From: Massariosphaeria phaeospora
Taxonomy: Eukaryota > Ascomycota > Dothideomycetes > Pleosporales
Reading direction: 5' to 3'
NCBI GenBank assembly: GCA_011032825.1
Contig: JAADJZ010000014.1
Span: forward strand, 992,001-1,056,000
Length of the DNA: 64,000 bases
In this document: piece after piece, positions 55,776 to 64,000 of the stretch
Layout: every line of letters starts with the position of its first letter
Numbering within the stretch: the first letter of the stretch is position 1
The notes under the pieces: generated by a model
Told to the model about the DNA's origin: nothing
The model's input: the letters and a program-made list of their open reading frames with translations, nothing else
Databases searched by the model: none
Made by a program: the position numbers and the translations under genes

Positions 55776-55803
55776 GATGGATGTAGATGTAGATGTAGAT
55801 GGA
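55776..55803. repeat. GATGTA microsatellite
   Basis: About four tandem hexamers (GATGTAGATGTAGATG) in non-coding DNA. Confidence 0.8.
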
Positions 55804-56962
55804 TGTGATTCGTCGTATACGTCTCAATAAACACATACACACAAATCAGCTACCTCTCCCTCTTCTAGATCTAACATGGCATTAGTCGTTTTGCTTTATA
55901 CAGTAGGGCTTTGACAATACAAGGTAGAGATGTAGCGATGGGCTGGAAAACAGTATAGGAGCTGGAGCATCGGGTGGGCGAGCAAGCGTAGGTACGCTAC
56001 AATCCCTCGACATCTTTAAGAACCACAAGCAGCTGGTGTCGTGGCATGGAGTGTGGCCGTTTGTACAAGATGATCGTGTTGGAAAGGTACTGGCAGGAGT
56101 TTTGCTGTGGGATGATGACGCCGAATGGCTGGATGAGGAGTGGGAGGAGGCGATGGATGGGATGGGATGGGATGGGAGGAGTAAGCTGTGTGTTTTGCGT
56201 TGTGTTTTGCGCGTTGTGTTTTTGTCTCCCGCGTTTTTGTTTTTGGTTTTCCGCGTTGTGTTTTCTGTACTTTGTAGTCTGTCCTAATATACCCCTGCTG
56301 CGGTCGTTGCGCTTCCTTCGACGTTTATAGACCGAAAGTTTGCGCGAGCCCATACAACGTTCCTAAGCCTAGCTTTTTTGAGATTGCACATGATGACTCT
56401 GCACTCTTCTATCGTAATACGCGTTGGAAGAACCCCGCGAGTGTTTCACCTCCTATTGACATTACGGCCCAGGCTGCTTGCTATGAGTACGTTAGACGCC
56501 TGTTAAATAAAGGAGATCTCACAGGTTTGGCGATATACAGTCCCAACCACTCGTCTCTGTTCTTGTATCCTATCATCTTCTATGAATCCCATCACCTCAT
56601 TAATCTTGAATCTTGTAAACGTCTTTAATCTCGCTAATCTCTTATCCACCTTATTAATCTTGTCAACCTCCTGTGCCATATATTTTATCTCCAGTCCCCC
56701 AACTTCTTTTACGCCTATCAATCTTGGCCGTCTTCTCCGCAAACGCCATCAAAAGAGAATGTGAGAAGAGTCGCTGGATTGACCATGTTCTTTCGTAGAT
56801 CGCGGAGATGAGGGAGCACACCCGCGATCCTCCAGATATCGTTTTCGTCCGGCACTCGAGCCGTCTGCGTAGTGGGTAGTGGGTGCCTTTGGCCATATCT
56901 TTGCAACCCGGCCCCGAAATCTATGATTTAACGCCGCAAGGATCCGTGGAAGATGAAGCAGT

Positions 56963-57163
56963 CGGCTACCGTTAAAGCGGAGGGTCCTGGAGGTAGCCTA
57001 CAATAGAAAACTTCCCGTCGCCGTCACCTGCGAGGCTGCACAACGTTCGGGTCAGATAGACCTTGATCAAAAGCAACTGCGCAGCATCAAGGGGCTGATT
57101 ACCGAGCTGCCGGCCAACTTAGAGCTCGAGTACAGTCATCAGGCGATATTGACGAAGTTCTAA
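56963..57163 (+). pseudogene. Coding relic of unknown family
   Basis: The plus frame reads KRRVLEVAYNRKLPVAVTCE, then GQIDLDQKQLRSIKGLITE and ELPANLELEYSHQAILTKF before TAA. It has no ATG or stop-free upstream extension. The residue pattern looks protein-like, but the family is not known to me. It may be part of a broken gene or transposon. Confidence 0.3.
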
Positions 57164-57590
57164 AGCCCTCCTATAGGCTCAATTCTGCTGTACGTCGTTC
57201 CGCTTGAGCTGCTCGCGCACACTTTCTCGGTACGTCGTCCGCGGCGACGGAAACGGCGGCCGTAACAGCGAAGCCCGGGCTCTGCCCCAGACTGCATCCG
57301 CTCGCGTGCCTACGTGGGTTGTTAGCTTGCGTTTGGAAACGTGTGGCGATTGCGTGAGGGTGGGCGGGAGCAGCTCAACCGCGACAGCGTCTCCACGCGT
57401 GCATGTGACTGCATCTAGGCGGAATCGCGAAACCCTGACGTCGGCAGTGCGGAGACAGTGTGGAAGCGTGGATCTCATGCGCAAGAGAAATCCCACGCCC
57501 CAGGAAGACTCTCCCGTGGTGACCGCACCCATCCGGCTGCCATCGACCCTATTCAGGACCCGTGACCCAGGCCTGCTGGCCAGAGGCGTA

Positions 57591-59696
57591 CCATGTCCGT
57601 GCACTCAATGCCCGCGTTCAGTCAATGCCCGCGCAACACTATAATCGCGATCTTGAACATGAAGCTGTACAGCCACATACAATTGCTATAAGTATATAAT
57701 TTTATAGTAAAATAGTAAATACAGTGCGCTCTACAGTTTGGCTTATTCAAATTTCTTTGGAAGATTGATAGGGCGACCACGGCGTGTAGTGAGCGCTGGG
57801 GCAGCTACCGGTAATGCAGGCACTGGCGCTGCAACAGAAGCTGCAGCAGCACCAACACGTTTCTGGCGCTTGTTGTTATGTAGAGGAGCGCGTGAAGCTT
57901 TTCTCTTTCTCTTTTAAAATAATTGTATAGCTTTCTCAGCGTTGCGAGCTGCTTTTTGGGCAGCCTGCTTAGTAGCCTTGTCAGCCTTCTCTCTCTCCTT
58001 CGCTGCCTTCGCTGCCTCTCGAGCTACACGCTTCTCCTCTGCGATCTTTTGCTTGTATAGCTTATTAGCCTGTTATAGCTCCCTCATCTTAGTCTTTTAG
58101 AGTTGCTGCTGTTGTTTTTCCTGTTGGGTTACCGTCTCGCGATACCGCGCCTCTTTTATCTTGCGCGGCGACCAGAAGGTGGCTCCGCCGTGGTACTCCT
58201 GCCGTTGCTGCAAATTGAGAGGCTTGCTCTTCTTGTTATAGCGTTTCTTAACCTGTAGAGCCTCTCTTAGGCCGGTGATTTCAGTGCGGAAGAGCTCATT
58301 TTGTATAGAGATGTGGTGGAGCGAGCTGCGCAGCTTACGGGCGTCGTGACTACTCTGATCTCGCACTGAAGAGCGTACAAGGCGGTCCATTTTGCGCCAA
58401 TCCTCTGCGCTAAGCGCTGAAGTAGAGCTTTCGCGAGATAGAGCATCGTAGGCGAATCTCTTAAGGATTACCGCGCTGTCAAGCGGCGCTATCCCGGTGT
58501 GCTTGAAAGCGCTAAGTATCGTCTTTTCTACAAAGGAGGAGCGCCAAGCTCGCCAGAAAAGCTCAAAGAAGTTGCTCTTCTTCACTGCAAGCTGGCCTTG
58601 GGCGCGGTAGAGGTGATTTGATAGCTCTTTTGCGTACGCGGTGGAGAGAGGCTTGAAGAGCGCTACATCAAGCGGCTGCAACGTCTGGGTAGAGTGTGGT
58701 AGAAATACACACAGCAGAATCTTGTGTCGATCGCAGTAGTCGATAAAACTGCTTGTTACGTGCGAGCCATGGCCGTCAAGGATAAGTAAGCGCCAGCTTG
58801 AGCGAGTCTTCGCCTTTGTTTCGCGATCAAAGACCTGTTCAAGCCATGCTAAGCCGATATCGTCGTTCGTCCAGCCTGATGGAGATGAGGTAATAAAGAT
58901 CTGATGCTCGCTAGCCTGTATAGCATCTACCCAGCTCGATTGTATGCTCTTGTTTGCACTCGAATATATCAAGCTTGGCAGCAAAGCTGAGCCATCGGCG
59001 CACACACAAGCTAGGAGAGTTATCCAATCGCGATTGCCATCTTGAAGAGATTGCTTCAATCCCTTTGCCTTCCATATTGCCTTACTGAACACTCGTTTCG
59101 ACCTGCCTGTGATACCGATTATGAAGCCTTTCTCATCTATATTGTACGTGTGCCGAGCGTCAACGTGATACTCCTCAATCTTACGCTGTAGCAAGTCGAA
59201 GTACAGCTTGTACTTGCCTGCAGACTCGGCTGCGTGGCGATTCTAGTCCATCCCGGTCGCCCATTTTGATATAAGATGGACGTTGTTTCGGTTGATAAAG
59301 CGCGTAACCTAGGTCTCAGAGACCTCTCGTTTGGCTATATGGGAGGCGAAATTCTGAACCATGTCTCTAGTAGGTGGCAAGTGACGCGCTGAGAGTCCTT
59401 CTATGTATCTTACAAGCTCTGACTCTTCGTGTAGAGTAAAGTTGCGTCGCTGTTGTGCCTCAACGTCTCGTGGCTTTGTAATGCCTTGGTGCCTTCGAGC
59501 GAGCGTACGTCGATCACAGCCATATTTTGCTGCAATTTCTGTATACCGAAAAAATTCGCCGGGATTTAGCGACTCTAAAGCTGCAAGCGCTTCATCAATA
59601 GGTGGCATGGCTGTAGAGTTATCGCGTGTTGAAGTTTTGGTGTTTTGATGTTGCGCGGGCATTGACTGAACGCGGGCATTGAGTGCACGGACATGG
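57591..59696 (-). mobile_element. Pogo/Fot1-type DNA transposon, 2106 bp
   Basis: Perfect 48-bp terminal inverted repeats at 57591-57638 and 59649-59696, both beginning CCATGTCCGTGCACTCAATG when read inward. The element is flanked by TA on each side (57589-57590, 59697-59698), the target duplication of the Tc1/mariner/pogo superfamily. Each inverted repeat also contains CAATGCCCGCG twice as a direct subrepeat, probably a transposase-binding site. One transposase frame fills the element and is broken by stops, so movement would need a helper copy. Confidence 0.92.
57743..59662 (-). pseudogene. Transposase with five in-frame stops
   Basis: One 640-codon frame runs from an ATG inside the right inverted repeat to a final TAA. 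It has a helix-turn-helix start (ALAALESLNPGEFFRYTEI, then YGCDRRTLARR) and a second helix-turn-helix region of the CENP-B type (FTLHEESELVRYIEG, then LPPTRDMVQNFA). The DDE-superfamily core carries acidic residues in NIDEKGF, LILDGHGSHV and LQPLDVALFKPL, giving a D-D-D-type triad. Internal stops are at 59309-59311, 59243-59245, 58097-58099, 58073-58075 and 57914-57916. The frame is retained across all of them. The C-terminus is Lys/Arg/Ala-rich coiled coil. As it stands only a 117-residue N-terminal piece or a 365-residue core could be made. Confidence 0.85.
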
Positions 59697-60617
59697 TACT
59701 GGGGTTGATCAGAGGCCGATTTGCCCTTTCGGGTGGGACACTACACCTCATCCCGTTTAGCGCTCATCATTAGTCACTCCACCCCGCTCGCTTGCCACAG
59801 GTCGGCGCCGCAGGTGTTGTTTGGTCATCGACTGACGACGAGGCAGGCGACGCAAAACCCCAGGTGCGAAGCCGCTTGACACGACTCCAGGATATGTATC
59901 CAGTCTGCGAGGCATACATGAGCGAGCTGTGCCGCCACGCACTCGATGGAAGCCGCCGGGTGGCTTCTGGAACGGCGGGACCCAATGCCTGCGCTTCGGC
60001 TTGACAGCTGTCGAAAGGGGTAAACGCTAACCCAGGCTTCCTATCGAACACCGACACCTGGAGGGACTTGCAAGCGAAAGTAACGAAGAGCAAGTTCGAG
60101 GCCTGGACGTGGGGGCGTCTTTGCACGCGGACGGCGTTGAGTGAATGAGCGAGTAAGTCCGGAACCCCAGGTGGATGGGAAATGTAGAGCAGGCCGGAAA
60201 TTGTCAGTCGTTTACGAGGAGCAAAAGTGTTCTTTACTTCTGTTCTTGTTCTTCTCGCGTCGATATCATTGCGTTTCTTTTTTTGTCATCGCTGGCGTTA
60301 TGTATGATTGTCTTCTCTTGTTTTAGTTCTAACATTATATGATTGCTCCTATTTTACTCTTCCCCAGTCCGTGTTATTACATGGTAGTATCCGAGCATCG
60401 GCATTCAAAAAAAAAAATCCAGTACAGGTTAGGAAGGTGTACTTTCGGCCCCGGCGTCATAGCGTAAACGACGAGGATTTACGAGCAAAAAAGGCAAACC
60501 CGTGCTGCACGTCTATATACAAGACGTACAAGTACAAGGGCGAGGAACTGTAAAAGATTCGCAATTCCCATCTAAGAACCTTCCTATTCAGTTGCTTGGA
60601 CTCCTCTCTCTTCGACT
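59697..60617. other. Intergenic, no gene seen
   Basis: Between the transposon and the broken secreted-protein gene. There is an A run at about 60408-60417 and T-rich DNA at 60225-60330. No coding feature is supported. Confidence 0.4.
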
Positions 60618-61490
60618 ATGAAGTTCAGCAAGACCTGTCTCGTCCTCCTCCCCATCATGGCGCTTGCTAAATCCACCACTCCCGAACCCACCTACAACGA
60701 AACAGTTTCAGGCTACACCTTCCTCAAATCTGGCCCCAAGCACCTCAAATCCAAAGCTGAATACGAAGCCGAATTTACGCAAACCGCCCTTCGCATCCTC
60801 AAAGAAAACCTCGGCGCCGACTACCCTCCCGAACCCGTCGACCTCTTCAAGCTCAAGGAGTCCCTCGGCGCTGACAAACTTATCAGCGTGCTAAAGCCCG
60901 AAATCGCCAAAGCAGATACCTACTAGAAAGCCGTTAACCGCGCATCAACCGGCACCTGGAAAGACGCCAGCGGCCGTGCCATCGCCTTCCTACCCGAGCT
61001 CACCGCCGCACGCTTCGCCCTCTGGTCGCAGTCGCCCTTCGCCGACGCAGCCAACAACGCAGCCAACGCCGAGCACTACGTCAAGCGCACGCGCAACCTC
61101 AACGGCACGCTCGAATCGGAGATCCTCGAAGGCTGGGGCGGCATCACGACGCACTTCCATATCCCCAACTACGCGCCGCCGAACCCGGCGGATCCAGACC
61201 GCCAGTTTCTCAACAAGCTGCCGGACTATCCGTACCAGGGTAGTGGGGATAAGGTGTTAATGGACGGGGAGGTGTTTGGCGTGCTGCATATTAGCGTCAA
61301 GGATGTAAAGGGCGCGGAGTTCGGGAGTGCGCTGGATGGCGTGGAGATCTTTGCTAGTGTGTGGTATGGGGATGGCGTGCAGGATGAGCATTTGGAGGTC
61401 GAGGTGCAGCATATCACAGTGGAAATTATTAATCTGACGCTGCAGGCGAGTCGAGACATTGTCAGTGGCGCGTTCAAGCCGTCCGTGTAG
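60618..61490 (+). pseudogene. Secreted-protein gene broken by one TAG
   Basis: One frame of 291 codons contains a single in-frame TAG at 60924-60926, then runs open to a TAG at 61488-61490. The signal peptide is MKFSKTCLVLLPIMALAKS. The first part (about residues 20-102) is helical and Lys/Glu-rich; after the stop, coding continues with even codon use (TGTWKDASGRAIAFLPELTA and WGGITTHFHIPNYAPP). No intron removes the stop: no suitable donor and acceptor flank it. The full protein would be about 289 residues plus one unknown at the stop. The family is not recognised; a small secreted or wall protein is likely. The stop may be a recent nonsense allele or be read through. Confidence 0.7.
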
Positions 61491-61665
61491 AGGGGTGAGG
61501 GTATTGTATGAGCTGGATGTAGGGAGTTGCATCTTTTCATTTCCTGATCAAAATTCAAAGTCATGTTAGAAGAAAGAGAGGATCAAAAGCGCAGTTTCAA
61601 GAGACGAACTTGTCTATGTTCAATCCACATTTCTACCTAGGTTGAGCGCGTAACCTTTCGAAGGA
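61491..61665. other. Short convergent gap
   Basis: A 175-bp gap between the broken secreted-protein gene (plus) and the coiled-coil gene (minus). No feature is seen. Confidence 0.5.
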
Positions 61666-63640
61666 TCACGTCTCAAAGCACTTTACAAACCCCGCCACCT
61701 CCTTCACCAAGGACGCAAACGGCTCTCGACCAACTGCCCAGTGACCCGCGCCCCCATCAGCAATGCTGTGAAGAAGATAGATGGCCGAGTGCAGATCTGG
61801 GATCTGATCCGTGTCCACGCTGAACCACGGCTTCTTCTGGTGCAGCACAATCATGCGCACTGAGCGCTGGATGCAAGCCAAATCGGCCTCAACAGGGAGT
61901 TCGCCGGTCTCGAGCTTCGTCTCCAGATCCGTAACGCTCTTCTCGATGCTGGTTATGTTGCCCTCATCGTTGATCTCGCGGATGATCTGCTCGGAGGAAA
62001 TCATCTGCTCGGCGGATACTATGCCGAGCTTTGGCGTGGTGCTGCTGCTGGCGGCTGGAGAGTTGTTAGACTACCATTGAATGATCGGCGATAGAAGTGA
62101 GTGACTTACCAGGAACCTGAGCAGCGCTAGTGCTGACATCAGGCAGATTCCCAAACATGGTCCTGCCAGTGACCCTGCTGGCTGGGCCACTGGACCGCAC
62201 TGGAACGTTCTGTAGCGACATATTCTTCAAGTGATCTTTGTCTTGTACGATCGAATGGAAGCCGGCACTGCCCTCTCGGAAGTAGCGGGATTTATCGTCC
62301 TCTTCACTATCGGGCGTCGTGGGCTGGGAGGCGCTCACATCACTGCGTCCTGATGGGCTAGAACTCAGTGATGGAGGAGGAAGACTGGAATCGGGGCTCG
62401 AACCTGCCGAGCTGTTAGTTGGATGTGAAATGGTGGAGTTATCGTCTACCATGGAGCGACTTACGTGTGGACATACCGCCGAGCGAGGACGAGAGATCGT
62501 TGGCTAGACTGTCTAGCCCGGTTTGACCACCAGTGTTACTGGCGACAGCGTCCACAGCTTGGCCTCCATTACCAAATTTTGTTGTGGCCACCGGTCCGAG
62601 GTTTGATACCCCAGACACGACATGAACACCAGTAGCGGGCGCAGCAGCCTCAGGACTATCGCCAAAACCAGCTGACCTAGAAGCTGTTGTGGCGGCTGGT
62701 ACGGACGCATTTCCGCTATACAGATGCAGAGACTTGCGAGCTTTAACGATATTAGCCATACCAGGTTCGAGACTACAGATATGCCAATCATACCAGGCAG
62801 TGTATAAGGCACCCATCTTCGGGTAGTGCGCTGAACCTCCGTCGTCCGCCCCTTAGCACGACGAGCTTCTCTTTCCTGCTGCTCAACAGCAAACCAGGCC
62901 TCTTCCTCCTGTCGCCTGATCACGAAACGAGCTTCCTCTTCTAACTGCTCGGCGATGAATCCGACAAAGCCGCAGATCTCCGAGATCGCCTGGCGAAGCT
63001 GCGCCATATCGGGTGCCAGTGCACTCTTGAGGGTCAAGAAGTAGTATATCGACACAAGCGACTGCTAGTTCCAGCAAAGCCCGTTGGCTTGCGAAAGTAG
63101 TACCTTGGACGTACACTGCTCGGAGAGGTGTTTCAGAGTTGGTCCGACGGATGTTAACTGCTGAAAGAGGTGCTGACCAAGGGGGACGAAAGTGGACTCA
63201 TTGTCCCTGCATTGTTGCAGTATATGCAGAACAGGATCCAGCTCGTTCCTAAACGCGTATAGATTCGAGAAAATGGTCTCGAGGTTCTGAACCTCGGTGG
63301 ATATATCTATAGGCCCCCGGCGGAGAGGCGGATGACTCAGGAGCAGCTCGCGCGGATCCCGCCACATCTGGCCCTTGGGGTCCTGTGGGTTGTTCGCATA
63401 GTACTCGCGTTGATTTGGCTCAAAGCGTCGCTCGGACTCCGCCAGGTCTTTCTTATATTGGAGTCTACCCTTCATCCTATCCTGGAACGTGTGATCAAGC
63501 GCGGGTGCGCGTGATCCGTTGGCGTTTGCTGTATAGCCACTAAAGCCTCCAACGCCTCGCCAGGCGTTTCTACCCAGACTGTTGCCGAAAATGCCTTGGG
63601 TAGCTGCATAGCGGGGAAATCGACCTGTATCGCGAAGCAT
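61666..63640 (-). CDS. Hypothetical coiled-coil protein
   Basis: Five exons by hand assembly: 63640-63104, 63061-62794, 62740-62465, 62403-62110, 62054-61666; introns 42, 53, 61 and 55 bp; 587 residues. The N-terminus is Arg/Gly/Asn-rich (GRNAWRGVGGFSGY) with a conserved-looking WRDPRELLLSHPPLRRG block. A Glu/Arg-rich coiled coil follows at about residues 205-240 (EQLEEEARFVIRRQEEEAW). A Ser/Pro disordered part comes next, then a helical C-terminus (SSEQIIREINDEGNITSIEK) ending EVAGFVKCFET. There is no signal peptide or clear membrane segment. The third intron has two near-equal donors (62476 or 62464), and the second intron's acceptor is AAAG, so those joins are least sure. Function unknown; the long N-terminal exon is the firmest part. 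Confidence 0.6.
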
Positions 63641-64000
63641 CGTGGTCCGGAAGGACGGTCGGTCGGTCGGTTTGAACGAAGAGATCGATCGAAGGAGCGG
63701 TGTGTCTAGAGGTAGAGCTGAAGATATGATATGTTTGGCTCAACTGTAGTTGGTTGTTCCGAGCGTGTTGGAGAGTGGCGGGGTGGGTTGCGGTCTGAAC
63801 GGAGGCTATATGATCTGCCGCGCAAAGGGCCGCCGTTGTATTGTCGGTCGCGCGCGCGCTTTAGCGACGGTATACGTCATTTGTTGGCTAGCCATAGGCG
63901 GCACCCCAATTCTCATCGGCGGCACCCCAGACCTCAATGTACGCAGGCGTACGTTAACGTACGTGGCTGCACCGATTTGCGCCACTGCAGAGGCGCACTA
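63641..64000. other. Right-edge intergenic
   Basis: Promoter side of the coiled-coil gene. It has a direct duplication GGCGGCACCCCA at about 63898 and 63922, a GCGCGCGC run at 63850 and a palindromic GTACGTTAACGTAC at about 63949. No gene is supported. Confidence 0.4.

Larger units (their letters stand above)
54562..57590. other. Accessory intergenic region with relics
   Basis: About 3 kb without an intact gene. It holds inverted sequence around GCCGATTTGCCGCCGAGAG (about 55238), a C run near 55358-55371, CT-rich DNA (55490-55530), a GATGTA microsatellite (about 55776-55802) and GTGTTTTGCGTT repeats (56189-56270). A coding relic near 56.96-57.16 kb is listed separately. Confidence 0.4.

Noticed and set aside
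57743..59662. Codon reassignment of TAA/TAG to glutamine
   Set aside because: All other genes in the window end on normal stops including TAA and TAG, so mutation by RIP is the simpler reading.

Overview
The window looks like nuclear DNA of a filamentous ascomycete (Pezizomycotina). Genes are separate and carry short introns, mostly 42-125 bp, with GTATGT/GTAAGT donors, CTAAC/CTGAC branch sites and CAG/TAG acceptors. Typical fungal families are present: HET, Zn2Cys6, Ysc84, Tco89 and the AreA-type N-terminal domain. Transposon copies carry C-to-T nonsense changes of the kind left by repeat-induced point mutation (RIP). A dothideomycete is my best guess, but the sequence does not prove class or species. 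Exon joins were worked out by hand from splice sites, reading phase and protein-family fit.

Layout: (1) 1-5.1 kb: a Tco89-type TORC1 subunit and a hypothetical protein, both on the minus strand. (2) 5.1-11.2 kb: a repeat-rich stretch with several tandem arrays, a dispersed repeat and a Tc1/mariner relic. It surrounds a polo-box protein that has no kinase domain. (3) 11.2-23.7 kb: ordinary genes: an MFS transporter, MsrB, a GPI-anchor-like surface protein, a 47-residue membrane microprotein, and heterochromatin protein 1 head-to-head with chaperonin subunit CCT5. (4) 24.8-32.5 kb: a 13-exon CCCH-RWD-CHY zinc-finger protein and a DUF1752/DUF3295 protein. (5) 32.5-41.8 kb: 9.3 kb in which I can support no gene. 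(6) 41.8-46.8 kb: a Zn2Cys6 transcription factor and an acetamidase-type amidase, same strand. The amidase has a cluster of GATA sites just upstream. (7) 47-48.1 kb: a MITE-like element with 43-bp inverted repeats and a decayed relative. (8) 48.5-54.6 kb: a secreted protein, a Ysc84/SH3 actin-patch protein and a HET-domain gene whose start lies about 90 bp from a dispersed repeat. (9) 54.6-64 kb: an accessory stretch with a complete pogo/Fot1-type DNA transposon (perfect 48-bp inverted repeats, TA target duplication, five internal stops), a secreted-protein gene broken by one stop codon, and a five-exon coiled-coil protein.

Links between genes: the HP1 protein is the family that reads H3K9 methylation over transposon DNA, and this window also holds RIP-marked transposons. 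The DUF1752 protein and the GATA-rich amidase promoter both point to nitrogen metabolite control. Nothing in the window looks like a biosynthetic cluster, CRISPR array, rRNA or tRNA gene. The most unusual items are the kinase-less polo-box protein and the transposon whose five internal stops all replace glutamine-type codons.
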